Assembly (NCBI GenBank): GCA_046757725.1
Contig: JBHHYU010000147.1
Location: 1-5,895 of the forward strand
DNA length: 5,895 nt
Direction: 5' to 3'
Source: JBHHYU01 sp046757725
GTDB lineage: Bacteria; Desulfobacterota; Binatia; UBA9968
Position 1 is the first letter of the stretch, and every line of letters begins with the position of its first letter. Shown here piece after piece: positions 1 to 4,135 of the stretch. A program made the translations under genes and the position numbers. The notes beneath the pieces are model-generated. The model did not search any database and was not told where the DNA came from. It saw only the letters and a list, made by a program, of their open reading frames with translations.

Positions 1-2
1 CT

Positions 3-434
3 GTCTTGGCCGCTTACCCTTTCTCCTCAACTCCCACGCCGCACCGGGTCCGCCTTATGGGTCGGGAGGTTTTTGCCCTATGCGCCGTGGACGCCCTTGG
101 GATACCAGCCATGCTGCGAGAGACAGCCGAAATCTCGTCCCGCTGTGCCCACTGCCACACTCAGGTCGAAGTCGCGGTCTCAGTCCAAGGACTAGGCCAG
201 TATCGCCCGGGCGACAGCGTCGTCTGGTTCCCCCTAGGAAAAGATGTCTGCTGTCCGGTGGCGCAATCGCGGTGTCCGGAGATCAACTTTTTCTGTTCGA
301 CACAGCATCGGGATAGCTGGTTACAGACCAGGGGTGGGCCCGAAGGCTTACCACTTACAATGGACGAAGCCTTTGAGGTCGGTCGGGAAATCTTTGGCGC
401 GCTCCTGGCCCCGCCGGAGTCAACGACCCGATGA
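3..434 (+). CDS. merB: Organomercurial (alkylmercury) lyase MerB, 5'-truncated by the window edge
   Basis: MerB cleaves the carbon-mercury bond of organomercurials in the cytoplasm, releasing Hg(II). The visible part is the C-terminal catalytic domain. The motif FALCAVDALGIPAM (Cys codon 81-83, Asp codon 90-92) matches the Cys96/Asp99 catalytic pair of the E. coli plasmid enzyme. CPEINFFCS (Cys codon 273-275) matches Cys159; the spacing of 64 residues is close to the 63 of the reference enzyme. LTMDEAFEVGREIFGALL matches the family's last helix. The reading frame stays open to the left edge, and AAYPFSSTPTPHRV reads as the interior of the protein, so the TTG at 6 is not the true start. The stop is TGA. 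The next gene begins 24 bases later in the same frame. Mercury specificity is well supported by all three catalytic residues. No merA is seen in the window, so the fate of the released Hg(II) is not shown here. Confidence 0.9.
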   Translation, partial: VLAAYPFSSTPTPHRVRLMGREVFALCAVDALGIPAMLRETAEISSRCAHCHTQVEVAVSVQGLGQYRPGDSVVWFPLGKDVCCPVAQSRCPEINFFCSTQHRDSWLQTRGGPEGLPLTMDEAFEVGREIFGALLAPPESTTR

Positions 435-458
435 ACCCCAGTGAAGAGGAATGAGGTC

Positions 459-695
459 ATGGGAAAGCAAGTAGTCGTATATACGCAGCCTGGATGAAGC
501 GCCTGTGATGCAGAGAAAGAGTTTCTTTCTCAAAAGGGTGTGTCGTACAGCGTGAAAAATATTCGAGAAGACCAACAGGCATTAGACGAACTTGTGAAAT
601 TAGGAGTACGGGCGACGCCTGTGACACTCATAAACGGCGACATGGTGGTTGGCTTTGACCGAGGGAAGATCGAGCGCCTACTTGGGATCAGCTAG
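459..695 (+). CDS. Glutaredoxin-like selenoprotein with a UxxC redox motif
   Basis: Read conventionally this gene stops after 12 residues. Reading TGA at 495-497 as Sec gives a complete 78-residue glutaredoxin/NrdH-fold protein. It starts with strand MGKQVVVYTQPG, then the active site U13-S-A-C16 in place of CxxC. The cis-proline motif ATPVTL follows, and then the usual C-terminal GFDRGKIERLLGI helix. Length and motif order fit small cytoplasmic glutaredoxins. Cys16 is written TGT, so TGA is not a general Cys codon. An 8-bp hairpin with a G-first loop lies at 513-531. The gene sits between merB and the other mer genes, with AGAGGA about 8 bases before the ATG. Likely roles, by inference, are reducing or transferring Hg(II) released by MerB, or supplying reductant to the lyase. 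The alternative, a pseudogene with one nonsense mutation, is unlikely because the rest of the frame is intact and the same pattern recurs in four other genes here. Confidence 0.9.
513..531 (+). promoter_or_regulatory. Putative bacterial SECIS hairpin for the glutaredoxin-like UGA
   Basis: GAGAAAGA (513-520) pairs perfectly with TCTTTCTC (524-531) around the loop GTT. The loop begins 23 bases after the UGA at 495-497 and has G at its first position. Bacterial SECIS elements recognised by SelB are hairpins within the coding region just downstream of UGA, typically with a G in the first two loop positions about 16-37 bases away. This one fits. Confidence 0.75.
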
Positions 696-713
696 GGCCG
701 AGGGAGAGGAGCG

Positions 714-1001
714 ATGCCGACGGCATTCTGTAGAGGGTGAGGGCAGGAAATTGCGATCCCGGCCGGGATCGGGGATGGTGACATCTTCGACTGCCCCAAC
801 TGAGCTGGCCTCTCGCTCCGGGCGAGCGAAAAGGACGGTGTCTGGTCGGTGGCTGAGGTGAAAAAAGCGAGCTGTGCCGTCGGCGAGGAGACCATTATCC
901 TACCCGACGCTGTACAGCCGGGCGACATCATCGAATGCCACGGCGTCAAGCAACGGGTGACGTACGAATTCGGTGCTTACGCTTTGGAAAAGGTGCAATG
1001 A
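714..1001 (+). CDS. Tandem LysW-like metal-ribbon selenoprotein (CxxU...CxxU)
   Basis: Two in-frame TGAs (738-740 and 801-803) must be read as Sec to give one 95-residue chain ending at TGA 999-1001. It contains two LysW-like ribbon repeats of the form CxxC-x-I-x-P...GD-I-x-CxxC. Repeat 1 has C6-R-G-U9, the core EIAIPAGIGDGDIFD, and C27-P-N-U30, so a four-ligand site would hold two Cys and two Sec. Repeat 2 has the core TIILPDAVQPGDIIEC but keeps only C54 and C75; its partner positions are Gly57 and Val78. The C-terminus is YEFGAYALEKV. No signal peptide is visible, so it is probably cytoplasmic. GAGGAG lies about 5 bases before the ATG, and merT starts 3 bases after the stop. Placement between merB and merT suggests a soft-metal-binding carrier or chaperone for Hg(II); that function is inferred. 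I do not recognise a named family beyond the ribbon likeness. Confidence 0.85.
754..771 (+). promoter_or_regulatory. Putative SECIS hairpin for the first UGA of the ribbon protein
   Basis: CGATCCC (754-760) pairs perfectly with GGGATCG (765-771) around the loop GGCC. The loop starts 20 bases after UGA 738-740 and begins with G, matching bacterial SECIS spacing and loop rules. Confidence 0.7.
813..829 (+). promoter_or_regulatory. Putative SECIS hairpin for the second UGA of the ribbon protein
   Basis: TCGCTC (813-818) pairs perfectly with GAGCGA (824-829) around the loop CGGGC, which has G at its second position. That G is 16 bases after UGA 801-803, at the short end of the usual SECIS range. 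An overlapping alternative fold, CTCGC with GCGAG around TCCGG, is also possible. Confidence 0.6.
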
Positions 1002-1004
1002 CCC

Positions 1005-1355
1005 TTGAAATTATCTGATCTGAGCTCTGGGCTGGTCAGTTTCGGCGGGGCGTTCGTTGCCTCGCTCTGCTGCCTGCTCCCCCTCACCGTGGTCCTGCTC
1101 GGCCTCGGGAGCGGCGCGTTCATGATCGCGACCATGCGGTTCCGGCCCCTGTTCCTCCCGGTCGGCATGCTGGCGGTTGGCATGGGGTATTACCTCTATT
1201 TCCGAGAGAAACGCCAGTGCGATGCTCTGGGCTGTCAGATGGCCGGGCACCGGGTGAACCTTGTCCTGCTGGTCGCGGCATCATTGATGTTGGCTATCGA
1301 AGTGGTCTTTGTCGTATTTCCCGAGGCACTCTGGTCGTTGATGATGGGGAGATAA
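1005..1355 (+). CDS. merT: Mercuric ion transporter MerT, conventional Cys version
   Basis: An inner-membrane protein of 116 residues with about three helices (roughly 10-35, 46-66 and 83-110). MerT carries Hg(II) from the periplasm to the cytoplasm through a Cys pair in helix 1 and a second pair in the cytoplasmic loop. Both are present: C22C23 in SLCCLLP and C72/C77 in CDALGC. GLGSGAFM and PLFLPVGMLAVGMGYYLYF follow the family pattern. No ATG is available in frame after the upstream stop, so the start is probably TTG 1005, 3 bases after the preceding stop and about 10 bases after GGAAAAGG, which implies translational coupling. The next ATG directly abuts this stop. Its ordinary Cys pair makes it a natural comparison for the Sec-Sec MerT-like protein at 2758-3066. 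Confidence 0.85.
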   Translation: MKLSDLSSGLVSFGGAFVASLCCLLPLTVVLLGLGSGAFMIATMRFRPLFLPVGMLAVGMGYYLYFREKRQCDALGCQMAGHRVNLVLLVAASLMLAIEVVFVVFPEALWSLMMGR

Positions 1356-1499
1356 ATGGATCACTGTACAGCCCTCAACGCCCTGATTACTTTGCCTCTA
1401 GTTCTTGCATTGGTTATAGGGTGTGAAGTTCAGGGAAGGGGTGCACACGAGGAAGCCGCCGCCGAGAAAGAACCGGCCGTTTTTCGTTTCGAGAGGTGA
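1356..1499 (+). CDS. Lipoprotein-like leader, probably the N-terminal part of the MerP-like gene in another frame
   Basis: The ATG abuts the merT stop. The 47-residue product has a hydrophobic segment LPLVLALVIGC ending in a plausible lipobox (VIG-C23), then an Ala/Glu-rich linker with EEAAAEKEPA, and stops at TGA 1497-1499. The sequence FRFER at its end would run smoothly into VTLRVQ of the HMA domain if one base were added at AGG/TGA. Two readings are possible. It may be the signal and anchor half of a single exported MerP-like lipoprotein, interrupted by a one-base loss in a G run or by a -1 frameshift. Or it may be a separate short lipoprotein coupled to the next gene by the GTGA overlap. 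I favour the first, since MerP is normally exported. The N-region lacks Lys or Arg, which is unusual for a signal peptide. Confidence 0.5.
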   Translation: MDHCTALNALITLPLVLALVIGCEVQGRGAHEEAAAEKEPAVFRFER

Positions 1500-1711
1500 C
1501 GCTCCGCGTTCAGGTGATGACGTGATTCACGTGACCCGTGGTGGTCACACGGGCCCTGGAAGGGCTCGATGGTGTTGAAAAGGCTGAAGTCAGCTTTAAC
1601 CGGGGTGAACCCCGTGTGGAGTACGATCCGCAAAAAGTAACGGTCGAGGACATGATACGAAAGGTAGAGGATTCAGCCCTTAAGGCATCCATCCACGCAG
1701 AACCGGGATAG
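1496..1711 (+). CDS. merP: MerP-like HMA-domain selenoprotein with a UxxU metal site
   Basis: From GTG 1496 this frame encodes 71 residues with the complete beta-alpha-beta-beta-alpha-beta HMA fold, provided TGA 1523-1525 and 1532-1534 are read as Sec. The start VTLRVQVMT is followed by U10-F-T-U13 exactly where MerP and CopZ carry the metal-binding CxxC of GMTCxxC. ALEGLDGVEKAEVSF, VEYDPQKVTVEDMI and the final helix follow the family closely. The Gly of GMT is Val. MerP binds Hg(II) in the periplasm and hands it to MerT; merT lies directly upstream and merF 13 bases downstream. The GTG overlaps the TGA of the preceding leader frame, so the domain may be joined to that leader or be a separate cytoplasmic protein. 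Two nonsense codons falling precisely on both metal ligands, with no other damage, argue for Sec rather than decay. Confidence 0.8.
1535..1553 (+). promoter_or_regulatory. Putative SECIS hairpin for the first UGA of the MerP-like gene
   Basis: CCCGTG (1535-1540) pairs perfectly with CACGGG (1548-1553) around the loop GTGGTCA. The G-first loop starts 15 bases after UGA 1523-1525. The stem begins immediately after the second UGA. A competing fold, GTGACC with GGTCAC (1531-1548), covers the second UGA. Confidence 0.55.
1550..1568 (+). promoter_or_regulatory. Putative SECIS hairpin for the second UGA of the MerP-like gene
   Basis: CGGGCCCT (1550-1557) pairs with AGGGCTCG (1561-1568) with one G-U wobble around the loop GGA. 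The loop begins with G 23 bases after UGA 1532-1534, which fits the bacterial SECIS pattern. It shares bases with the preceding hairpin, so the two must form alternately as the ribosome advances. Confidence 0.6.
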
Positions 1712-1724
1712 GTTTATAGGAGAG

Positions 1725-1934
1725 ATGGAAAAGGGTCGGTGGTTTAAAACAGGGCTCTGGGGAACAATACTCACGGCAGTCTGTTGTTTTACCCCTTTGC
1801 TGCCTTGGGTGTTGGGCCTGCTGGGGTTAGCCGCTCTAACCGGTTATTTGGATTACGTCCTCTTCCCTCTCCTAGCAATCTTTCTCGCCATCACAATCTA
1901 TTCTACTTTGACGAAGGCGAAAAAAAGTTCTTGA
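1725..1934 (+). CDS. merF: Mercury transporter MerF with a shortened C-terminus
   Basis: A two-helix inner-membrane Hg(II) importer of 69 residues. Helix 1 (about 11-35) carries the vicinal pair C20C21 in AVCCFTPLL, and GLAALTGYLDYVLFPLLAIF matches the MerF turn and second helix. TAGGAGAG stands just before the ATG. Known MerF proteins end with a second Cys pair in the cytoplasmic tail; here the chain ends in KAKKSS with no Cys. Those last codons and the TGA stop coincide with the A-tract and -35 box of the promoter at 1920-1962, which has a near copy at 5640-5682. The tail therefore looks replaced by promoter DNA. Reading the TGA as Sec would add only four residues before TAA, and the following hairpin has no loop G, so an ordinary stop is preferred. 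Confidence 0.85.
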   Translation: MEKGRWFKTGLWGTILTAVCCFTPLLPWVLGLLGLAALTGYLDYVLFPLLAIFLAITIYSTLTKAKKSS

Positions 1935-1962
1935 TCCTTCCCCTAAGGGCAAGGTTTACCCT
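1920..1962 (+). promoter_or_regulatory. MerR-type promoter/operator for merR
   Basis: Seven A residues and GTTC precede a -35 box TTGATC (1931-1936). A 20-base spacer holds the dyad CCTTCCCCTAAGGGCAAGG (1936-1954; one central C-C mismatch), and a -10 box TACCCT follows (1957-1962). An over-long 19-20 base spacer filled by a dyad is the hallmark of MerR-family promoters, which the regulator untwists on binding metal. The sequence resembles CueR-type sites (CCTTCC-N7-GGAAGG). It lies 18 bases before merR, indicating autoregulation, and begins inside the end of merF. Confidence 0.75.
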
Positions 1963-1980
1963 GTCAATCGGGAGGTACAA

Positions 1981-2520
1981 ATGGGCGAACGGACGCTGAG
2001 TATCCGACAGTTGGCCCAGGAAGCGGGAGTTTCTTCGAAGACGCTTCGCTATTGGGAGTCCCTGGGGATTCTTTCTCCGGCCGGGCGGACACATACCAAC
2101 TACCGCCGTTACACGGAGACCAACCTGGAGCGTGTCCTGTTCATCCGGAAGGCGCAAAGTCTCGGGTTCACGCTGGCCGAGATCCGGCAGATTTTCGATC
2201 TGGCTCAGACTCGCAAGGCGCCCTGCGACGCCGTCATGCGGTGGGCGGGAGAGAAGGCCCGAGTACTGGAAGGGCAGGTCCGGATGCTGCAGGACCTGAA
2301 GACACGGCTCGAGCGGTATCGGCGGCGTTGGTCGAGGCGGAAGAGTCCCACTTCCCTGGGCCCAAACGAGGTCTGCCAGTGCATCGAATCAGTCCCTATC
2401 TATGACTTACACGTAACGCCGTCGCCCCTTCCCAGAAAAGGAGGTGAGAAAAGTGAAAGCCAAACAGATCGTGAGCCTCTGCCCCGCCTGCGACGCCTGT
2501 CCGGTCGTCGAGGTCTATGA
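1981..2520 (+). CDS. merR: MerR-family metal-sensing transcriptional regulator
   Basis: A DNA-binding activator/repressor. The N-terminal winged helix-turn-helix is clear: LSIRQLAQEAGVSSKTLRYW (6-25), then GILSPAGRTHTNYRRY and the LGFTLAEIRQIF helix. A long dimerisation helix follows (about 83-116). Candidate metal ligands are C82 in APCDAV, at the position of the MerR/ZntR helix Cys, and C132/C134 in VCQCIES. GGAGGT sits 7 bases before the ATG. Metal identity is inferred from context (mercury), although the operator resembles copper-type sites. The product is 179 residues, longer than the usual 130-150. Everything after CQCIES is Arg/Pro-rich, unlike the family, and runs 68 bases into the next gene, so the tail may be poorly conserved or result from a lost stop codon. 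Confidence 0.85.
   Translation: MGERTLSIRQLAQEAGVSSKTLRYWESLGILSPAGRTHTNYRRYTETNLERVLFIRKAQSLGFTLAEIRQIFDLAQTRKAPCDAVMRWAGEKARVLEGQVRMLQDLKTRLERYRRRWSRRKSPTSLGPNEVCQCIESVPIYDLHVTPSPLPRKGGEKSESQTDREPLPRLRRLSGRRGL
2438..2447 (+). promoter_or_regulatory. Shine-Dalgarno site setting the start of the small Cys-rich gene
   Basis: AAGGAGGTGA is a full match to the anti-Shine-Dalgarno sequence. Its GGAGG ends 8 bases before GTG 2453 and overlaps the in-frame GTG at 2444, so 2453 is the functional start. The site lies within the merR tail. Confidence 0.7.
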
Positions 2521-2626
2521 AGAGACGGTCCGGATCGGTGAGGCCAACAATCAGGTGGCCCTTGCCAAGGCCGAGTGGAACGCCCTGGTCGACGCGATCC
2601 TGCAGAAGAAGCTGATCAAACTGTAA
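2453..2626 (+). CDS. Small Cys-rich conserved protein (CPACDACP), function unknown
   Basis: A 57-residue soluble protein with a GTG start placed by a near-perfect ribosome site. The N-terminus has C10-P-A-C13-D-A-C16-P, a compact three-Cys soft-metal motif. It is followed by VVEVYEETVRIGEANNQVAL, which looks like a small beta-sheet, and an amphipathic helix AEWNALVDAILQKKLIKL. No signal peptide is present. It overlaps the end of the merR frame by 68 bases and is the last gene before the convergent hairpin. I know no assigned function. Position next to merR and the Cys cluster suggest metal binding, perhaps buffering or passing Hg(II) to the regulator; that is inference. Its Cys codons are all TGC, with no Sec. 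Confidence 0.75.
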   Translation: MKAKQIVSLCPACDACPVVEVYEETVRIGEANNQVALAKAEWNALVDAILQKKLIKL

Positions 2627-2654
2627 AGGGCAGGACCAGGCCGGCACAAATCAC

Positions 2655-2698
2655 GCAAAGGCCCTCCCGGTCCAGCGTGGCTTGGGGGGGCGCTTTGC
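2655..2698. terminator. Strong hairpin between the convergent operons, putative bidirectional terminator
   Basis: GCAAAGGCCCTCCC (2655-2668) pairs with GGGGGGGCGCTTTGC (2684-2698) through 14 pairs, one of them G-U, with a single bulged G at 2692. The 15-base loop holds a further small CCA/TGG stem. It lies between the stop of the rightward operon (2626) and that of the leftward operon (2758). U-tracts are poor on both sides (TT then TCATC on +; TGATTTG on -), so efficiency is uncertain. No gene is seen in 2627-2757. Confidence 0.55.
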
Positions 2699-2757
2699 TT
2701 CATCGAGGGGGCTTGCGAATGTTAGCCGTTTGGTAGTGCGCCCGAGCTCATCTCGCT

Positions 2758-3066
2758 TCAACCCCACCAGGCTCGGAGCAGGGGGGCGAGCCAGAAGGCG
2801 AGCACCAAGAGTCCGGAACCCCATAAGGGCCATCGGTGCCATCGGGGACCTCGCCTCTTGACATAGTGGAAGTAAAAACCCAGTCCCAGAAAGAACAGGG
2901 AAAGAGGAAACAAGTAGATTCGGTACGCCGCCAGACCGGCAGCTAGGCCTCCACTCAGCGCTCCGGCGCCAGCGAAGACCAGGGCCAATACTCATCAGGC
3001 GTTGGGCAAGAATGCGAGAACCGCCGACCCGATGCCTGAAAGCAGGCCCCTCACTTCTTTGGCCAT
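2758..3066 (-). CDS. MerT-like membrane selenoprotein with a tandem Sec-Sec pair
   Basis: Conventional translation stops after 23 residues at two consecutive TGAs (2995-2997 and 2992-2994). Reading both as Sec gives a 102-residue, three-helix membrane protein. Helix 1 contains LAFLPNA-U24U25-VLALVFAGAGALSGG, where MerT carries its Hg-binding Cys pair followed by a Gly-rich run (compare CCLLPLTVVLLGLGSGA in the merT here). Helix 2 is about 48-68 (YRIYLFPLSLFFLGLGFYF) and helix 3 about 81-97. The Cys pair of MerT's cytoplasmic loop is absent; the loop is KRRGPRWHRW. The chain contains no Cys. CAGGAGGGG stands 7-8 bases before the ATG. It is the last gene of the leftward operon, 28 bases after the permease. 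The likely role, by inference, is membrane passage of Hg(II) supplied by the UxxU protein encoded in the same operon. Confidence 0.8.
2956..2971 (-). promoter_or_regulatory. Putative SECIS hairpin for the tandem UGA UGA
   Basis: On the minus strand TGGCGC pairs with GCGCTG (four Watson-Crick pairs and two G-U) around the loop CGGA. The loop has G at its second position and starts 26 bases after the second UGA, within the usual range. Stability is moderate, and one element would have to serve two adjacent Sec codons. Confidence 0.45.
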
Positions 3067-3094
3067 GGAGCCCCTCCTGTTGGTTCATCCACGA

Positions 3095-4117
3095 TCACAA
3101 ACCGAGTGCTGGTAAGAGCTTGCTGATTAACTTAACGGGTGGTAGGTCAGGGCGAAAGCCGAAGATGGCATAGAGCCAGGTAGACCCGAGCCCGCCCAGA
3201 ACTGCTGCACCATATAAGAGGCCAACCAGCATTAGGCCTTGCTTTTGTCCAAATGTCTTGAAAAACACCCGGACGTCCCGCGGGTGAATAGCGCTGGCTA
3301 GGCAGAAACTGATAATGCCTGGATATGCTAGCCCATCGGTCTTGAACAACGCGTGGATCACCGGAAGGTTGCCAACGGGCGATAGGAACATCATCGCAGA
3401 GATGGCCGGGCCAACAACAGCATTGAGCATGTTGGATGCGAGCGTTTTCGAACCCATGACATCCGCAAAGATGATCCACCACCGCTCTAAGCCTGCAGTA
3501 AAGATAAGCCCGCCGATCATAATTCCCGCGGCGAGTGTCGGTGCAAATCCCCGTGCCTCTCGCCCGATGAACCTCAAAATGCCCCACCAACCTTCAAAGG
3601 ACAGCAGGAGGCTGTGCCACGAAGGGAAACTGGATAAATCGAGGGCGGATCTAGTTCCCTCTCCCGTTACCGGAGGAGTGAGGGTGTTCAGTCCGCACCA
3701 GTTAAGTCCCAGGGTCACAACGCCGATCATCACTAGGGCACCCAACACCTGCCCTGTGGCAAATTCTGCTCCTAATGATAGCGAAAAGATGGCCCAGAAA
3801 TGGATGGTCATGTTCCGGCTGGCAATCAGATAACCGAAAGCTGTGACTGGGGAGCGGCCGCGCTTCAAAAGTTCCCATGCCGCCTGCCGGCTGGTCTCGC
3901 GATCGACGCTCCCTACCACGCCGGCCTGAATCGCCCGCCAGATGCTTAAGCCCGACATTGGGGGACTCTCTAAAAGTGTCCCCCAGGTGGAATATCGGTA
4001 CCGCAGGGTCAGGAGAGCGGAGACGAGAAAACCCGGAGCCCACACCGTATAGAAGAGGGTCATGAATTTGAATAACTGGACCGAGAAAAACCACGCCTGC
4101 TCCAGGAAGTGGGTCAT
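3095..4117 (-). CDS. YraQ/ArsP-like permease (COG0701, DUF318 family)
   Basis: A 340-residue polytopic inner-membrane protein with about eight to ten hydrophobic helices. The family includes ArsP, which exports organic arsenicals, and uncharacterised YraQ permeases. Family-like features are the repeated halves with polar helix breaks: LLKRGRSPVTAFGYLIASRN (84-102) in the first half, and in the second GPAISAMMFLSPVGNLP (236-252), corresponding to the VGNVP motif, followed by GIISFCLASAI. The first-half CSCG motif common in YraQ is not present, and the Cys often preceding VGNxP is Ser. Only two Cys (141, 272) are seen. It starts 18 bases after the HMA gene and is followed by the MerT-like gene, all presumably on one transcript. 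The substrate is unknown; context suggests mercury or an organomercurial, by inference. The ribosome site is weak. Confidence 0.7.
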   Translation of the reverse strand: MTHFLEQAWFFSVQLFKFMTLFYTVWAPGFLVSALLTLRYRYSTWGTLLESPPMSGLSIWRAIQAGVVGSVDRETSRQAAWELLKRGRSPVTAFGYLIASRNMTIHFWAIFSLSLGAEFATGQVLGALVMIGVVTLGLNWCGLNTLTPPVTGEGTRSALDLSSFPSWHSLLLSFEGWWGILRFIGREARGFAPTLAAGIMIGGLIFTAGLERWWIIFADVMGSKTLASNMLNAVVGPAISAMMFLSPVGNLPVIHALFKTDGLAYPGIISFCLASAIHPRDVRVFFKTFGQKQGLMLVGLLYGAAVLGGLGSTWLYAIFGFRPDLPPVKLISKLLPALGL

Positions 4118-4135
4118 TGATTCACTCTTTCGTCC

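Noticed and set aside
432..458. merB TGA read as Sec, fusing merB to the in-frame glutaredoxin gene
   Set aside because: The frame is open between them, but MerB ends at its normal place, the linker is unlike either family, the downstream fold is weak, and the glutaredoxin has its own ATG.
1932..1946. merF TGA read as Sec to restore a C-terminal soft-metal residue
   Set aside because: It would add only Sec-Ser-Phe-Pro. The following hairpin (loop TAA) has no loop G and is better explained as the MerR dyad, and the TGA is part of the -35 box.
2651..3088. Long minus-strand frame of 145 codons overlapping the MerT-like gene
   Set aside because: Its product is low-complexity Arg/Ser/Pro-rich sequence with no domain, shadowing the Sec-containing gene in another frame.
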